From: Rhizomys pruinosus
Lineage: Eukaryota; Chordata; Mammalia; Rodentia; Spalacidae
Reading direction: 5' to 3'
Assembly (NCBI GenBank): GCA_009823505.1
Contig: VZQC01005718.1
Span: 560,917-624,916 of the forward strand
Length of the DNA: 64,000 bases
Shown here piece by piece: positions 1 to 10,905 of the stretch. The notes under the pieces were generated by a model that ran no database searches, was not told the origin of the DNA, and saw nothing but the letters and a program-made list of their open reading frames with translations. Numbering within the stretch: position 1 is the first letter of the stretch; the number at the start of each line of letters is the position of its first letter. A program made the position numbers and the translations under genes.

Positions 1-159
1 AGTTTTTTTTTTTTTTTTTTAAAAACTCAAATAAATATAAAGAGACAAAGATGGTTATCTATGCTCAAGAGAAGGACTAACCTCAAAAAAAAGAAAGAAA
101 AGAACATGAGAAATCCTTATATTTACACTTTGGGCAGATCCCCAGGAAAGTAGTGAAAA

Positions 160-1972
160 GTGAAACCAAAAAATAAGCATGCTAAGGAAATAAAACACAG
201 GAAAGGGACAGAGTCGTATCTCCAGGATTTCATCATTATTAAATTAAGAGTTGCTGCACAATCCCAATCCAAAATCCCCAAGATTTTCTTCTTCACAGGC
301 TTGGAAAAAAAAAAAGTCCTTAAATTCATTTGGAAAACAAAGACCCCGAATAGCAAAACAACCCTGAGCAAAAAGCAATACACAGGGGGGAATCTCTCTT
401 ATACCAGACTTCAAACAGTACTACAGGGCTTATAGTCATAAAAACAGCTCGGGTACTGGCACAAAACAGACCTGTGACACAACGGAACAAAACCGAAGAT
501 CCAAATCTGAGCAATACAATTTCAGCCACCTCATATTTGACAAGGGGGCCAAGAAGACACAATGGAGAAAAGACAGCATCTTCAGCAAGTGTGTTGGCAA
601 AACTGGATCAACCACTTGTAGAAGAATGAAATTAAACCCCTACATCTCACCCTGTACAAAAGTCAACTCCAGATGGATCAAAGACCTAAACGTGAACCCA
701 AACTCTGAAGGTGATAGAAGAAAAATGCAGCAGACTAAAGACATAGGCGAGGAAAAGACTCCTCTAAATCAAACCAGCAGCTGAGCAAGAATTAAGTCGA
801 CTATTGACAAATGGAACCTCATTAAACTCAAAAGCTCCTGTACATCAAAGAAACAATCAGGAAGTGAAGAGAATCCCACAGATGAGAGGAAACCTTCACC
901 GCAGATACATCTGACAAAGCATTGATTTCCAGAATATATAAAACTACCAAAAAAACAAAGAAAAAGAAAACAAATGACCCATTCAATAGGTGAGACAAAG
1001 AGCTGAACAGAGACATTACAATGAGGATTTAAGATGGCTGAGAAAAACACCTTAAGAAGTGTTCAACATCACTAATCATTAACGAAATGCAAATCAAAAC
1101 CACTTTTTAGATATTACTCCAATAAGACTGGCGGATCAAGAAAACAAAAACCAAGTGCTGGAGAGGTGTGGGGAAAGGGGAACAGTCATCCACTGCTGGT
1201 GGAATGTAAATCATGCAGGCCACTATGAAAGCAGTGTGGAGAACCTTGGAAGACTTGGAATGAACCGGCCACTGACCCAGCCATACCACTCCTAGGCATG
1301 TAACCTCAAGACTCACAGAGAGATACATTACACCCATGTTTATTTCATGCTCTCTTACAATAGCTAGGAGCTGGAATCAACCAACCCCCAATGCCCCTCA
1401 ACTGATGAGTGGATAGAGTAAAATGTGGGTACATCTACACAAGGGAGTTCTATTTTTTTGGTGTTTTCGAGACAGGGTCTCCCTGTAGCCCCAGCTGTCC
1501 TGGAACTTGCTCTGTAGACCAGGCTGGCCTTGAACTCACAAAGATCCGCCTGCCTCTGCCTCCCAAGTGCTAGGATTAAAGGCGTGCGCCACCACGCCTG
1601 GCTTACAATGGTAATCAGCTTTTAAAAGGGTAAGAAATCCTAACTTAATTTACAGCATAAACAAATCTGGATAACATGATGTAAGTGAAATAAGTCGATG
1701 CAAAATTATAAATACCTTTTTCTCAGGTATTTAGACTAGTAAAATCATAAGAAAATAGTATGATGGGTGCCAAGTTCTGAAACTGCATGGATGGGTGTGG
1801 GCATTATTTATTAGTTATAGTTTGAGCCTGATGGGTGGAAACACTATAGAGATGGATGGTGGTGAGAGCAAGCAAGAATATAAGTGCATTTAATAGAACG
1901 AAATTCTATCTAAGCATAGTTGAAACACCAAATTTAACATCTGCACATTACCAAGATAAAAGTTGTAATAAA
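160..1972 (+). mobile_element. Old L1 (LINE-1), ORF2 3' part plus 3' UTR
   Basis: Conceptual translation of the + strand in shifting frames gives the C-terminal half of L1 ORF2, with phrases such as 'LKFIWK' near 330 and 'GGMxIMQATMKAVWR'-like residues near 1200. It is followed by the 3' tail typical of old mammalian L1s, including 'gtgaaataag' near 1687 and 'gagatggatggtggtg' near 1850. Frameshifts and stops are frequent, so it is dead. A B1 interrupts it at 1452-1602. A diverged piece of the same 3' tail lies before OR3 near 43640-43860, so this L1 probably predates the receptor duplication. Positions 1-159 are A/T-rich and I recognise nothing there. Confidence 0.8.
1452..1602 (-). mobile_element. 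B1 SINE
   Basis: Read on the minus strand this is a full B1 element: the + strand runs from 'gagacagggtctccctg' to 'ggcgtgcgccaccacgcc', the reverse complement of the B1 head. It lies inside the L1 3' UTR, so it is younger than that L1. Confidence 0.9.
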
Positions 1973-1986
1973 AAAGGAGATAATTT

Positions 1987-2216
1987 TGAACTGAAGAGAT
2001 GGCTCAGCAGTTAAGAGCACTGACTGCTCTTGCAGGGGACCCAGGTACAATTCCCCAGCACCCACATGGTGGCTAACAACCATCAGTAACTCCAGTTCCA
2101 GGGGATCTGATGCCCTCTTCTGATCTCTGTGGGCACTGCACAACATGAGTACACTTACATGCACGCAGGCAATACACTCATACACATAAATCAAAAATTA
2201 TAAATAAAATATTTTT
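1987..2216 (+). mobile_element. B2 SINE with target-site duplication
   Basis: A tRNA-like head ('gagatggctcagcagtta') and body are followed by an A-rich tail. The exact 14-bp duplication aaaggagataattt flanks it at 1973-1986 and 2217-2230. The paralogous site before OR3 (near 43866) reads straight through without the SINE, so this insertion followed the receptor duplication. Confidence 0.92.
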
Positions 2217-2475
2217 AAAGGAGATAATTTCCTAAAATTAACTTTATTTGATGGCCCGTCTCAGTGGAAGAGATTCATAGAACTATGTATCTATGCTACA
2301 AGTCTCAGTCTCCAACTTGCCTCTAAGTTCCAGCCTCCCTCACCTACCTGCACTTAAATATTAGGAAGCATTTCCCTTAAATACAATCTGGAAAGAGATA
2401 TTCCAGAAGAAAGACTGTATGACACTTTCACATGACATGATGGTAGTATGAATGGAGTGGAAAACAAAGAATGCT
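2217..2475. repeat. Segmental duplicate block upstream of OR1
   Basis: This non-coding block aligns by eye with 43866-44130, at the matching place upstream of OR3. Shared stretches include 'gataatttcctaaaatta', 'cctttcacatgaca' (with differences) and 'agtatgaat'. It is part of the duplicated OR unit. The alignable flank resumes closer to the gene (about 2480-2720) as diverged sequence shared with OR2 and OR3. Confidence 0.8.
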
Positions 2476-2724
2476 ATAGAACATTATAAGAAGGGTTACT
2501 GTGGCAGAGAGCAAATCAGAGAAAAACATTCATATAAACAGATTCTAATTTGAGTTACTGGGTTTCTCATTATGATGAGGGTATTCAGGCACTAACTACT
2601 TAAAAGTTAATTGCTGGGTACTATATGGAATCTGAAGAACTACTCAAAATAGTTATGGAGAGTATTTCATCAATACAGTAGTGAGGATGGGATCATGGTC
2701 ATTGCACAGAAAAGTCTCCTCTTC

Positions 2725-2878
2725 TAGCGGGGCGTGGTGGAACTCACCTTTAATCCTAGCACTCGGGAGGCAGAGGCAGGAGGATCTTTGTGAGTTCAAG
2801 GCCAGCCTGGTCTACAGAGTGAGTTCCAGGCCAACTGGGGCTACAGGGAGACCCTGTCTTGAAAATACCAAAAAAAAA
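2725..2878 (+). mobile_element. B1 SINE just before the OR1 splice acceptor
   Basis: A complete plus-strand B1 runs from 'ggggcgtggtgg' to a poly(A) tail ending near 2880. The 14-bp duplication aaagtctcctcttc flanks it at 2711-2724 and 2879-2892. Its right end is only about 23 nt from the acceptor AG (2914-2915), so it rebuilt the 3' end of the OR1 intron. Confidence 0.93.
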
Positions 2879-2892
2879 AAAGTCTCCTCTTC

Positions 2893-2915
2893 AAAACTTG
2901 TCTCTTTCCTTCCAG
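2893..2915 (+). promoter_or_regulatory. 3' splice site (acceptor) of the OR1 coding exon
   Basis: A pyrimidine tract 'tctctttccttccag' ends in AG at 2914-2915, 21 nt before the ATG at 2937. The same tract and spacing recur before OR2 (AG 14052-14053) and OR3 (AG 46473-46474), which supports a non-coding upstream exon spliced to this coding exon. Confidence 0.75.
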
Positions 2916-2936
2916 GCACATAGAACACAGAGAGCC

Positions 2937-3899
2937 ATGGAAGGACAAAATGTGAGTTTCCCCAAAACATTTATCTTGGTGGGCTTCTCTGATCATCCAT
3001 GGCTGGAGATGCCCCTCTTTGGAGTGATCCTGGTCTCCCACATTCTAACCCTGATGGGAAACAGCTCCATCATCCTCCTCTCACTAGTGGATCCCAGACT
3101 CCAGACATCCATGTACTTCTTCCTAGACAATCTCTCCATGCTGGACCTCTGTGTTACCTGTGCCATTGTCCCACAACTGCTGTCAAACCTCTGGGGACCA
3201 GAGAAGACAATTACTGCCTGGGGCTGCATCGTCCAGGTCTATATTTTTAGCTGTACAGGCTGCACAGAATGTGCTCTGTTGGCAGTGATGGCCTTCGATC
3301 GCTATGTGGCCATCTGCCGACCCCTCAGGTATGCTCTTATCATGCATCCCTGGGCATGTTTGTGGCTGGCAACTGCATGCTGGGCCAGTGGCCTGGCTAA
3401 TTCTCTGCTCCAAGCTACACTCACCCTCCAGCTTCCCTTCTGTGGTCAACATACCCTGGACCACCTCTTCTGTGAGGTACCAGCTCTTCTAAAGCTGGCC
3501 TGTGGTGACACCACTGCTAATGACCTGGCTCTGAAATTGGTAGCTATCCCTTTTGGAATGGTGGCTCCCCTGATTGTGGTTATATCCTATTCCTTCGTTG
3601 CTAGGGCTGTTCTCAAGTTGCCTCCAGCTGAAAGACACAAGGCATTCACCACCTGCAGCTCCCACTTGCTAGTTGTCACCATGTTCTTTGGACCAGGCAC
3701 CTACATGTACCTCCAGCCTCCAGCCAACAGCACTCAGGCCAAGTTCATGTCCTTCTTTTACTGTGTCATCACCCCACTGCTCAATCCACTCATCTACACT
3801 CTCAGAAACAAGGATGTGAAAGCAGCATGGAGGAAGATCTTATCAGCCCTGCATGGAGGGAAGGCTTTTAAAGTCAGATGGTCTCTGCTTGTCTACTAG
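2937..3899 (+). CDS. Olfactory receptor, class II, family-2-like (OR1 of cluster)
   Basis: This is an odorant receptor: a seven-helix GPCR of olfactory cilia that signals through Golf. The intact single-exon frame has 320 codons. Visible landmarks are an N-terminal glycosylation sequon at N5 (NVS), the TM1 GN pair near 41, a PMYFFL variant (SMYFFL) near 58-63, the TM3 cysteine in WGC near 97, MAFDRYVAIC near 118-127, SY in TM5, KAFTTCSSHL at the TM6 entry, and PLLNPLIYTLRN in TM7. I chose the ATG at 2937 because OR2 and OR3 start in the same place. The in-frame ATG at 2859 lies in the B1 tail, upstream of the splice acceptor, and would be intronic. Compared with its paralogues it lacks one residue in loop 3 and has a six-residue C-terminal extension (WSLLVY) where they stop. 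The OR2-like family call is by motif resemblance only; the ligand is unknown. Confidence 0.97.
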   Translation: MEGQNVSFPKTFILVGFSDHPWLEMPLFGVILVSHILTLMGNSSIILLSLVDPRLQTSMYFFLDNLSMLDLCVTCAIVPQLLSNLWGPEKTITAWGCIVQVYIFSCTGCTECALLAVMAFDRYVAICRPLRYALIMHPWACLWLATACWASGLANSLLQATLTLQLPFCGQHTLDHLFCEVPALLKLACGDTTANDLALKLVAIPFGMVAPLIVVISYSFVARAVLKLPPAERHKAFTTCSSHLLVVTMFFGPGTYMYLQPPANSTQAKFMSFFYCVITPLLNPLIYTLRNKDVKAAWRKILSALHGGKAFKVRWSLLVY

Positions 3900-5230
3900 A
3901 ACATGCCCAAATCAATTAGCTGTCAAGTCTGCTTTCTCAAACATACAGGTGTTAGGGACAGAGTTCCTACCTCTCAAAATCGCCCACTCTGATGATTGTA
4001 CATACTCTGTTAATTAGAAACTTCTACCTTCTGAAGTCTCAAATAGGGTACTTATACTTTTTTCTGGCACTTTCTCACACATCTCACTCTCCACTAACAG
4101 AACAGGCACTTATACTTGACTTGTACTTGTGATTGTTCCTTTAATAACACTTTTGGCTCTTGTATCCATAAGTAGGCCTCTCTTTAATCTGCAGGCTGAC
4201 CCAGTTCATCCAGAATACTTTCCAGCACCCTAGTTGAACTCAATAACATCCTTCTGATGTGCAAACATACCAGCCTCTGCCTCAGAAACCAACACCTTCA
4301 TCCTACAAACATCCAGTTTCAACTCATAAGAAGCTAGACTCTTGTTGACATCCATTATCCCTTGGGTCTCCTCCTCTACTTCACCTTACTATAAAATCAT
4401 TTCTCTGTTTCTTTTTTATATGAACAAAAAGGATAGGGATGTAAGTATGTAATGCTAGATTCCAGCTGTTGCTCAAGTCACATACCTACAGCATCCTCTT
4501 CCCCCTCACAGATACTGATGGCAACCAACTGACATCACTGCCTGTGAATCTCTAGCTAAAAGACTTCCAGGCATCAAGATTTCTAACCTGGGGAAGTGAG
4601 TTTATATGTTCAGAGACATCAAAGGGCTATTGATGTACACACTTCTTAGTCTCCACCCCATTGTTTATCTCCTACTGGGAAATCAGAGTCTGACTATCTC
4701 TTGCTGAAACCACCTTCTTCCTCAGAAAGCTATAAGAGGAGAATTCAACTCTGCCTTTTTGCCATGTGGGCTCTGAGTCTTCAGAGATCCTGCCTTGCTC
4801 TTGTAATGGGACTTGTAATGGGACTGAACTCTCCTGAGGGCCCTGATCTTGCTGATGTCTATCTATCTCTCTATCTATGGTGTTGATAACTCTTTTGATA
4901 AACTTCTTACCCCAACAATCTGTCTCAGTGTCCCTCTTGAACCTGTATCTGAGACCTTTCAGTAAGAAGTTGAAGGATGGACTGTGACTTTGCTTACAGA
5001 TGGATAAGTCCTCAGTAGGAGGAGAAAGATGCCAGTGTTGATACTCCTGGAACAATACCATCTGTAGTCTAATGACCTATAATCTGGAAGACCCAATATA
5101 ATGGATTGTATGGAAACTTAAGCAAGGACTAAAAAGTTGGGAAGCTGATCCAGGAGCTCTACTAACCAGGAAAATATGAGTTAGCCTTTAGGCCTCTATC
5201 TCTTAAAATCAAAGGTGTATGTTCTTTTAG
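3900..5230. other. OR1 3' flank, no gene
   Basis: About 3900-4110 aligns with the 3' flanks of OR2 (15023-15300) and OR3 (47444-47760). Shared phrases are 'ctgatgattg' and 'tagaaacttctac/tcttctg', so the duplicated unit includes the 3' UTR. From 4110 to 5230 I recognise no gene. The open frame at 4672-5061 on the minus strand has no recognisable motif, and the stretch around 4880-4930 resembles an LTR poly(A) region only weakly. Confidence 0.6.
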
Positions 5231-5235
5231 TCTTT

Positions 5236-5243
5236 GTGTGTGT

Positions 5244-5275
<32 letters not shown>

Positions 5276-5416
5276 ATTTTTGAGACAGGGTCTCCCTTTT
5301 AGTACCAGCTGTCCTGGAGCTCACTCTGTAGACCAGGCTGGCCTTGAACTCACAGAGATCCACCTACCTCTGCCTCCCAAGTGCTGGGATTAAAGGTGTG
5401 CACCACCACGCCTGGC
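5236..5416 (-). mobile_element. (GT)n tract followed by a B1 SINE
   Basis: A GT microsatellite at 5236-5274 abuts a minus-strand B1 (5275-5416) that ends in the B1 head complement 'caccaccacgcctggc'. Long GT tracts beside the SINE A-tail position are common. The flank from 5417 to about 5890 shows no feature I can name. Confidence 0.85.
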
Positions 5417-5899
5417 TTCTTTTAGTCTTTTAGCTGCATCTCATACTCCCCTGATTGATTGGCACAGGTATAGCATTTCCCTCCCAAGGTGATCAGGCAC
5501 TCCCTTCAACTGCAATAAGCATATTAAAACCATGGTGACTTGGGAGTAGCACTGAGGCAAGGGAATCAACCTGGCCTGAAGGACCTTGATAGCTGTTGAG
5601 AGATTATCTATCCATATTTAAATAAGTTGGACCAAGAAGCAAATTCTATTACACTTATTCTGGTACCTGTTCCTGATGTGATGCAAGCCACATTATTTGG
5701 GGTAACAGATGAATGGCTTTCTTAGGTCAAGAGATCAAACATAAGGGATACGTGGAGGCTTGATTGTTAGGGACAATTTGGATATTGGGAGCAATAAAGG
5801 CAGTGTTGTAGTTGTCAGTTCAGTTAGCTTGAAGAAAGCAATAGACATCAGCCTATATTGGGAAAAGGCCCTGTTGTGTGACCGTATTCCTGGAGAGAC

Positions 5900-6300
5900 A
5901 TAAACACACATCTGCTCGCCCTAGATAGGGACCCAATGACAGACCAAAGTAAGAATCCAACTTGGTGAATCAATGAGTTTTATTGGGGTCACTTACAGAA
6001 GTGTGGGTGAGGGTTATTTACAGAAGCAGAAATGACTCACAAACAGCAGCATTACCAAAGCCACCCCAGCATGGGTGATAGCTCATGACATCTGGAAACC
6101 TGGAGTGCAGGTCACAACCTTCAGACAGCTTAACAGATTACTATTAAGTACCTTTCCAGGTCGCTCAGTTGGTCGGAGCCTCTTTCCAGCAACTCAGCTG
6201 GTTTCAGATTCTTTCAACCAGCTCAGCTGGTCTTTGTTTCTTCTAGGTGTCTTCTTGTTCTCAAAGGTCTCTCAGCAGTTCTTGGGCCTTATATGACTTT
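5900..6300 (-). mobile_element. Probable LTR fragment, minus strand
   Basis: The + strand has 'gagttttattggggtcac' near 5973, the complement of an AATAAA-type polyadenylation region. Short direct repeats of a 'ctcagttggtc / cagctggttt' type follow near 6160-6230. The layout resembles a rodent solo LTR, but I cannot define TG/CA ends or a target duplication. From 6300 to 7050 I see no gene; the minus frame at 6529-7023 has no recognised motif. Confidence 0.4.
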
Positions 6301-7311
6301 GGGAAGAAGGGGCCTCCTGAAACTTGTCAATTTCAGGGACTTACTGAAACATGGTTTGTTATAATGATTAATATTTGTTTAGATGTTTGTGCTTCTTTCT
6401 ATTTGTGTTTTGTCAATAGGGAAAATACCCCTGAAATGAGCCAGCAGTCCATTGAAGACAGAACCTGGACAAACCTGGGAGCCTGATGTCTCATCTCAGA
6501 GGAAAAAATTGGATCATCCTAGTTTCTGTCACCCATCCCCCAAGGCCCAGGGAGTCTTGCAAAAGAGGCTGGCATGTAGAGATTTTAAGGGCCAAAAGAA
6601 GGGGGATGAAGTGTAGGATAACTTAAACCTCCTTTTGAATGTACTTATCCTGAGCATCAGACACACCACCAGCAGACATGCAGCAACAGGATGGACTAAG
6701 GACTTGAAAAGCCAGGAACACACATGCACACGGTGCTCTCTGGGACCCCACCAGGCACCATGTTGTGCAGAGAGTCCCAAGATAGACATAACAGGAGTAT
6801 CCATGGGACCCGTAAGTGGAAGACTTTCCCCATTTACTCTGTAGGAACAGCCCATTAAATTCACTAACAGTCTCTTAATTAGATCCTGTTCTCTGTCCAT
6901 CTCTCTGAATCTGAAGCAGAGAGGGAGAGGAGGCAAAGCTAAAAAATGGCCAGAGTGTCCATCTGAGCAGAGCGCACACTGCTCTCCCAAGAAGGGAATA
7001 CTTACTAAGACAGATGGTATCATTTTTCAGGCCTAGGGAATATAATGACCATTTTTGTTAATATAATATCTATTATGTTTTAAAGAAATAAAATGCATAG
7101 AAGGAGGTGGTAGATGTATTTTAGATGTGAGATAAGTTTCAACTGGTAAAGTTGGTGATTATTCTTACTGCAAATGGAACTTACATCAGCTCACCACAAA
7201 GCCCTTAGGTACAATAATCATGATAGTCAATAAGATGCTCAAAATCAAAGCCTGGAGGCTTTGTCTTCTCTGAACAGTTCCTAGTGATAAAAGCAATATT
7301 AGAAGACTGGA

Positions 7312-7570
7312 CCAGGCTGGAGAAATGGCTCAGTGTTTAAAAGCACTGGCTGCTCATGCAGAAGACATAGTTCAGTTCCCAGGACCTATATGATGACTAA
7401 CAACCATATATGGCTCCAGTTCCAGAGGCTCTAACCCTCTTCTGGCCTCTGTGAGTGCTGTGCATATGTAATGCACTTACATACCTGCAGGCAAAACACT
7501 CATACACATAAAAATATTTTAATTTTAAAAAATGAGAACATTTAAAATTTAAGGCATGATTCGTTAAAAA
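7312..7570 (+). mobile_element. B2 SINE
   Basis: A diverged B2 ('ggctggagaaatggctcag') with an A-rich tail is flanked by the short duplication aagactgga at 7303-7311 and 7571-7579. It is an insertion into module A. Confidence 0.85.
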
Positions 7571-7641
7571 AAGACTGGATTAAACATGAGTTTTACAATG
7601 GAAGAAAGTACATTTCATGGTATCGTGAAATGCAGTATTTC

Positions 7642-7846
7642 TTTTTTTTTCTTTTTTTTTTTTTTTTTTNAGGTTTTTCTTTTTTGTCTTTTCAAGATAG
7701 GGTCTCCCTGTAGCCCCAGTTGTCCTGGAACTCACTCTGTAGACCAGGCTGGCCTTGAACTCACAAAGATCCTTGAACTCACAAAGATCCTCTGGCCTCT
7801 GCCTCCGAAGTGCTAGGATTAAAGGTGTGCACCACCATACCCAGCA
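7642..7846 (-). mobile_element. B1 SINE with internal 18-bp duplication and one N
   Basis: This minus-strand B1 is flanked by aaatgcagtatttc (7628-7641) and aaatgcaatatttc (7847-7860). Inside it 'ttgaactcacaaagatcc' occurs twice in tandem. The single N at 7670 sits in the long T tract that represents the poly(A) tail. Confidence 0.9.
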
Positions 7847-8420
7847 AAATGCAATATTTCATCAAAATACCAAAAAGTTGCCCCTGTGGCAATAAAATAA
7901 AAATCCACTCAGCAAAGAAATTCTCGGTGTAGTATTTAACTGATGTGTTTGTTTAAATTACAGTGGCTCACATGTGATTTGCCAATTTCCAAATGAAGCT
8001 CCACTACAGTGGACATGAGACTGCCCATGTCATATTCTTTGGCAGGAAGCCATGAATATGATGAGGCCACAGAGTATTTCAATTCCTTTGCATAAAAGCA
8101 GTTTGTTCAATAGCTTGCCTGCAATTCACTCAGGCATATTCCCTGGAGCAATGATTCTAAGTACAATAAATATTAAAAAGCATAAGTCCCTCTAGAATAC
8201 TCCTGTCTACAAACCCAGTCCCTACATTAATTATCTACATGAGATAGGTCAGGTCTTAGAGGATCCAAGGATAAATTTCAGTAGACACCCAGTGTCAACA
8301 AGTTCTCTCTTCTTGATGTAACTGCATAGTCCATCTTCTGTCCATTAAACCCCAGACTGCATAAAGTGCAGGGTGTTTGACCCACGTCTCAACTTTGCCA
8401 TTACCAATTCCCACATTACA

Positions 8421-8449
8421 TCTTTTATTTCTTCAGCATCAAGGTAAGT
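8421..8449 (+). promoter_or_regulatory. 5' splice donor of the putative OR2 non-coding exon
   Basis: The sequence CATCAAG/GTAAGTGAG is a near-ideal donor, with the exon ending at 8443. It aligns with CTCCAG/GTATGTTAAT (exon end 32254) and CCCTAAG/GTAAGTGTG (exon end 60519) at equal places in modules A' and A''. Splicing to the acceptor at 14053 would give an intron of about 5.6 kb, ordinary for mammalian OR genes. The exon start is not visible. Confidence 0.6.
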
Positions 8450-9054
8450 GAGTGGGTGGCCAACTGAGCCCTCCCCACTATAGTAAGCCTACTTTTAGCT
8501 TAGTGAATTGGATAAAAGATTGAAAAGTACATTCTCTTATCCATCAAGAATGGCTATTCTGTCAAATGGGATAAAAAAAAAATAGCAAAGAATCCAAAAG
8601 AGGAGACCGTGCTTTCTCAACATTACTATAACCTCCTTTCTTCCATGTCAGTGGATTTCATATCCAAAAATAACTTGGGACAAAAAATTTTGTATGTTTT
8701 TGATTTGCTGATGAGAAATAAAATGTCAATTTTAAAAAGATAACAAAAACAGCATAATAACCATTCCAATACACATTAAATCTCCCTGTCATTAAATATT
8801 GGCCTATGTATTATACAAAATCTTGTAGCCAACAAACTAAAATTTCTTTCATCTCACATTTCATGATACAAGTAAGTAGCTTCAAAAAAACAAAATCTGA
8901 AATAAATCTACAAGGCTAGGTAGCTTTTATGAAAAGAAATAGAAGTTCGGATTATAGGTTAAAAAATAACATTTCCAGATCAAAGTATCAATGACTGCAT
9001 GTACTATAGAGAGATGTATGAAATAATACTAACATGAACATTCTTGCTAGACAA

Positions 9055-9555
9055 TGTTAAAGGAGGAGCTGGATTAACACTGGAACCTGTGGAGTTATGA
9101 ATTCTCTGGCTGGATGAATGTCAAAGGCTTGAAAGAAGCCTCTCAAAAAGTTGGCAGAGGGCCGACTTGGTATGATTGTGTTTGAATGATTGGGCTTGGT
9201 AGAAGCTTGCAGAGTTTAGCTAAGACTCTGCCCTTGATTGTTTATACTTAGAATGTAAACAGAGAAATTGTTAGACATATTATTGCTGAAACCCAATGTC
9301 ACTATGTTCCCTGTTTACTTTTACAGCTAGGCCTTCTGAACCTTGAATTCTGTTCCTCTCCTGAAGCCTTCCTTGTATCTAGCACATATACACTGTGTAG
9401 CTTTCTGTAATTGTCCTTGGAAAACCTCTGCAACCTGTGAGAGATATAAAAGCTTAAGATTCAGAAATAAAACTTTGTCAGCCTTCCTTCAAGTTGGTTG
9501 TCCATGTCCTACATCAGAGTGGTGGTCCAGGTCTCGGAACCTAGAGTTCCACACA
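9055..9555 (+). mobile_element. LTR inserted between the OR2 first exon and coding exon
   Basis: The segment starts near TGTTAAAGG and ends near CCACACA. It contains a TATA-like 'gatataaaagctt' about 30 bp before an 'aataaa' at 9466, typical of a short-R LTR. Module A' has no such insert: 'accta...ttcattcatg' continues at about 33590 where this copy resumes after 9560. No clean target duplication was found, so the ends are approximate. Confidence 0.65.
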
Positions 9556-9559
9556 GAAC

Positions 9560-10285
9560 CTAATTAGATATTCCAATCTGAGTAAGCCCAGCATCAACCT
9601 ATTCATTCATGCTTTATCAAATAGTTGCCTCAGACTAAAGGTAGGTGTTGGGGAGGCAAGGGAAATTTAATCACAGATCAAATGCCAAAGTTCTCAGAAA
9701 GTAGAGGATAGGATGGAAAAATACGAACATACTGTGGAAACAAAATGGAGACATGACCCTTGCAGAGAAAATGCTGCTTGATCCAGGAATCACAAAGAAC
9801 AGGAGTCCATACTCAGATAATTCAAGAGGAAGAGACTAAAACTAGAATATGCAAAGGAGCCAGTGAAAAGTCTGTAACTTTGACAGTGTTTTACTCTGTA
9901 TACACTATAGCCTGCGTTAGCCAGAAACTCTCTTACTGTTGCCCGTGCTGCTCCTAAACTTGCGATCCTCTTGCCACAGCCTCCTAAGAGCCAGAATTGT
10001 AAGCATATACCACCAGAAGTCTATGCTTTTATGGGAGGCTTGAACTAGTGGTGAAAAAGATGGGTTTTATGGTAGAGAAACTGAGTATTAACATAGAAAC
10101 AAGATCAGAGATGCCTGGGTGCCACATGTTGTTTTGGGGAAAATCCTATGAGCCTTCAAATAAAAAAGATAAAATGAAGATTGTAATTTCTGGATATTAT
10201 TCAAGCAGTTTAGCAAGAAGAATGGATTGGTTTGGTTATCTATGAAAGCATAATCATCCAGGTAATAGGTAACAAACCATACATT
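9560..10285. other. Intergenic, nothing recognised
   Basis: The start (about 9560-9610) continues module-A homology, sharing 'acctattcattcatg' with 33603-33619. The remainder to 10285 contains small open frames without recognisable motifs and no element I can name. Confidence 0.5.
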
Positions 10286-10289
10286 ATGT

Positions 10290-10614
10290 ATTAGTCACTT
10301 TTCTGTTGCTGTGATAGAACCACCATGACCAAGGGAACTTTTAAAAGGAAAAGTTTATTTGAGCTTATGGTTCCAAGGAAATTAGAGTCTATAATGGCTG
10401 GGAGGTGTGGTGGCAGGAGGCACTGGAACAGGAGCAGAAAGCAGATTTTCACAACTTCCAGCAGGCACCAGAAGCAGAGAGCGAATGGAGATCTGGCAAT
10501 GCTTAAGAACTCTCTAAGCCCACATTCAGTAACGTGTTTCCTCCAGCATGACCACATCTTCTATGACCTCCCAACACAGTGCCACCCACTACTTGGAGCC
10601 TATGGGAGACATTT

Positions 10615-10646
<32 letters not shown>

Positions 10647-10905
10647 TTTTGTATGTATGAGTGTACTGTCTGCACGTAGGTTTGTGCACCCATGTCATGC
10701 AATGCCACGGAGGTCAGAAGAGGGTCTTGGATTCCCCTGGAACTGGAGTTCTTCTGGAATTGGAGTTACAGATGGTTCTTAGCTGCCATGTGGGTGCTGG
10801 GGATCGAACCTGGGTCCTCTGCAAGAGCAGTCTGTGCTCTTAACCGCTAGGCCATCTCTCCAGCCCCGGGAGACATTTTCATTCAAAACACCATGCATTA
10901 TATTA
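10290..10905 (-). mobile_element. Rodent repeat U1 (minus) split by a B2
   Basis: The stretch 10290-10616 is the reverse complement of the family seen at 29128-29450; compare 'aaaaagtttatttgagctta' complement and 'ccagcatggc'-type phrases. A minus-strand B2 at 10617-10867, with a (TTTC)n tail, splits it. The duplication gggagacattttc at 10604-10616 and 10868-10880 flanks the B2. I recall this family as an unclassified rodent repeat; its class is uncertain. Confidence 0.75.

Larger units (their letters stand above)
7050..9050 (+). promoter_or_regulatory. Module A: conserved upstream region of OR2
   Basis: This block aligns by eye with A' (31640-32815) and A'' (59640-60960). Shared phrases include 'aaaaagttgcc' (7874 and 31679), 'cataa(a/g)tccctc(t/c)aga' (near 8183 and 31955), 'attacctacat/attatctacat' and 'cagcaaagaa'. 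It precedes OR2 by about 5.6 kb. Because it is kept among paralogous units and ends in a splice donor, I infer it holds the OR2 promoter and first exon. A TTAATTA homeodomain-type core lies at 8227-8233, matched at 31999-32005. SINEs at 7312-7570 and 7642-7846 and an LTR at 9055 are insertions into the module. Confidence 0.6.

Noticed and set aside
2859..2936. Upstream in-frame ATG extending OR1 by 26 residues
   Set aside because: It begins in the B1 poly(A) and lies before a strong splice acceptor. The equal extensions in OR2 and OR3 are not conserved in protein sequence, so the start at 2937 is preferred.
2993..3492. Open frames on both strands across the OR genes (also at 14279-14721 and 46597-47142)
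   Set aside because: They are shadows of the OR coding frames, with no independent motif or start context.
4672..5061. 129-codon minus-strand frame
   Set aside because: No recognisable domain, and composition like the neighbouring non-coding DNA. It is not supported by any paralogous unit.
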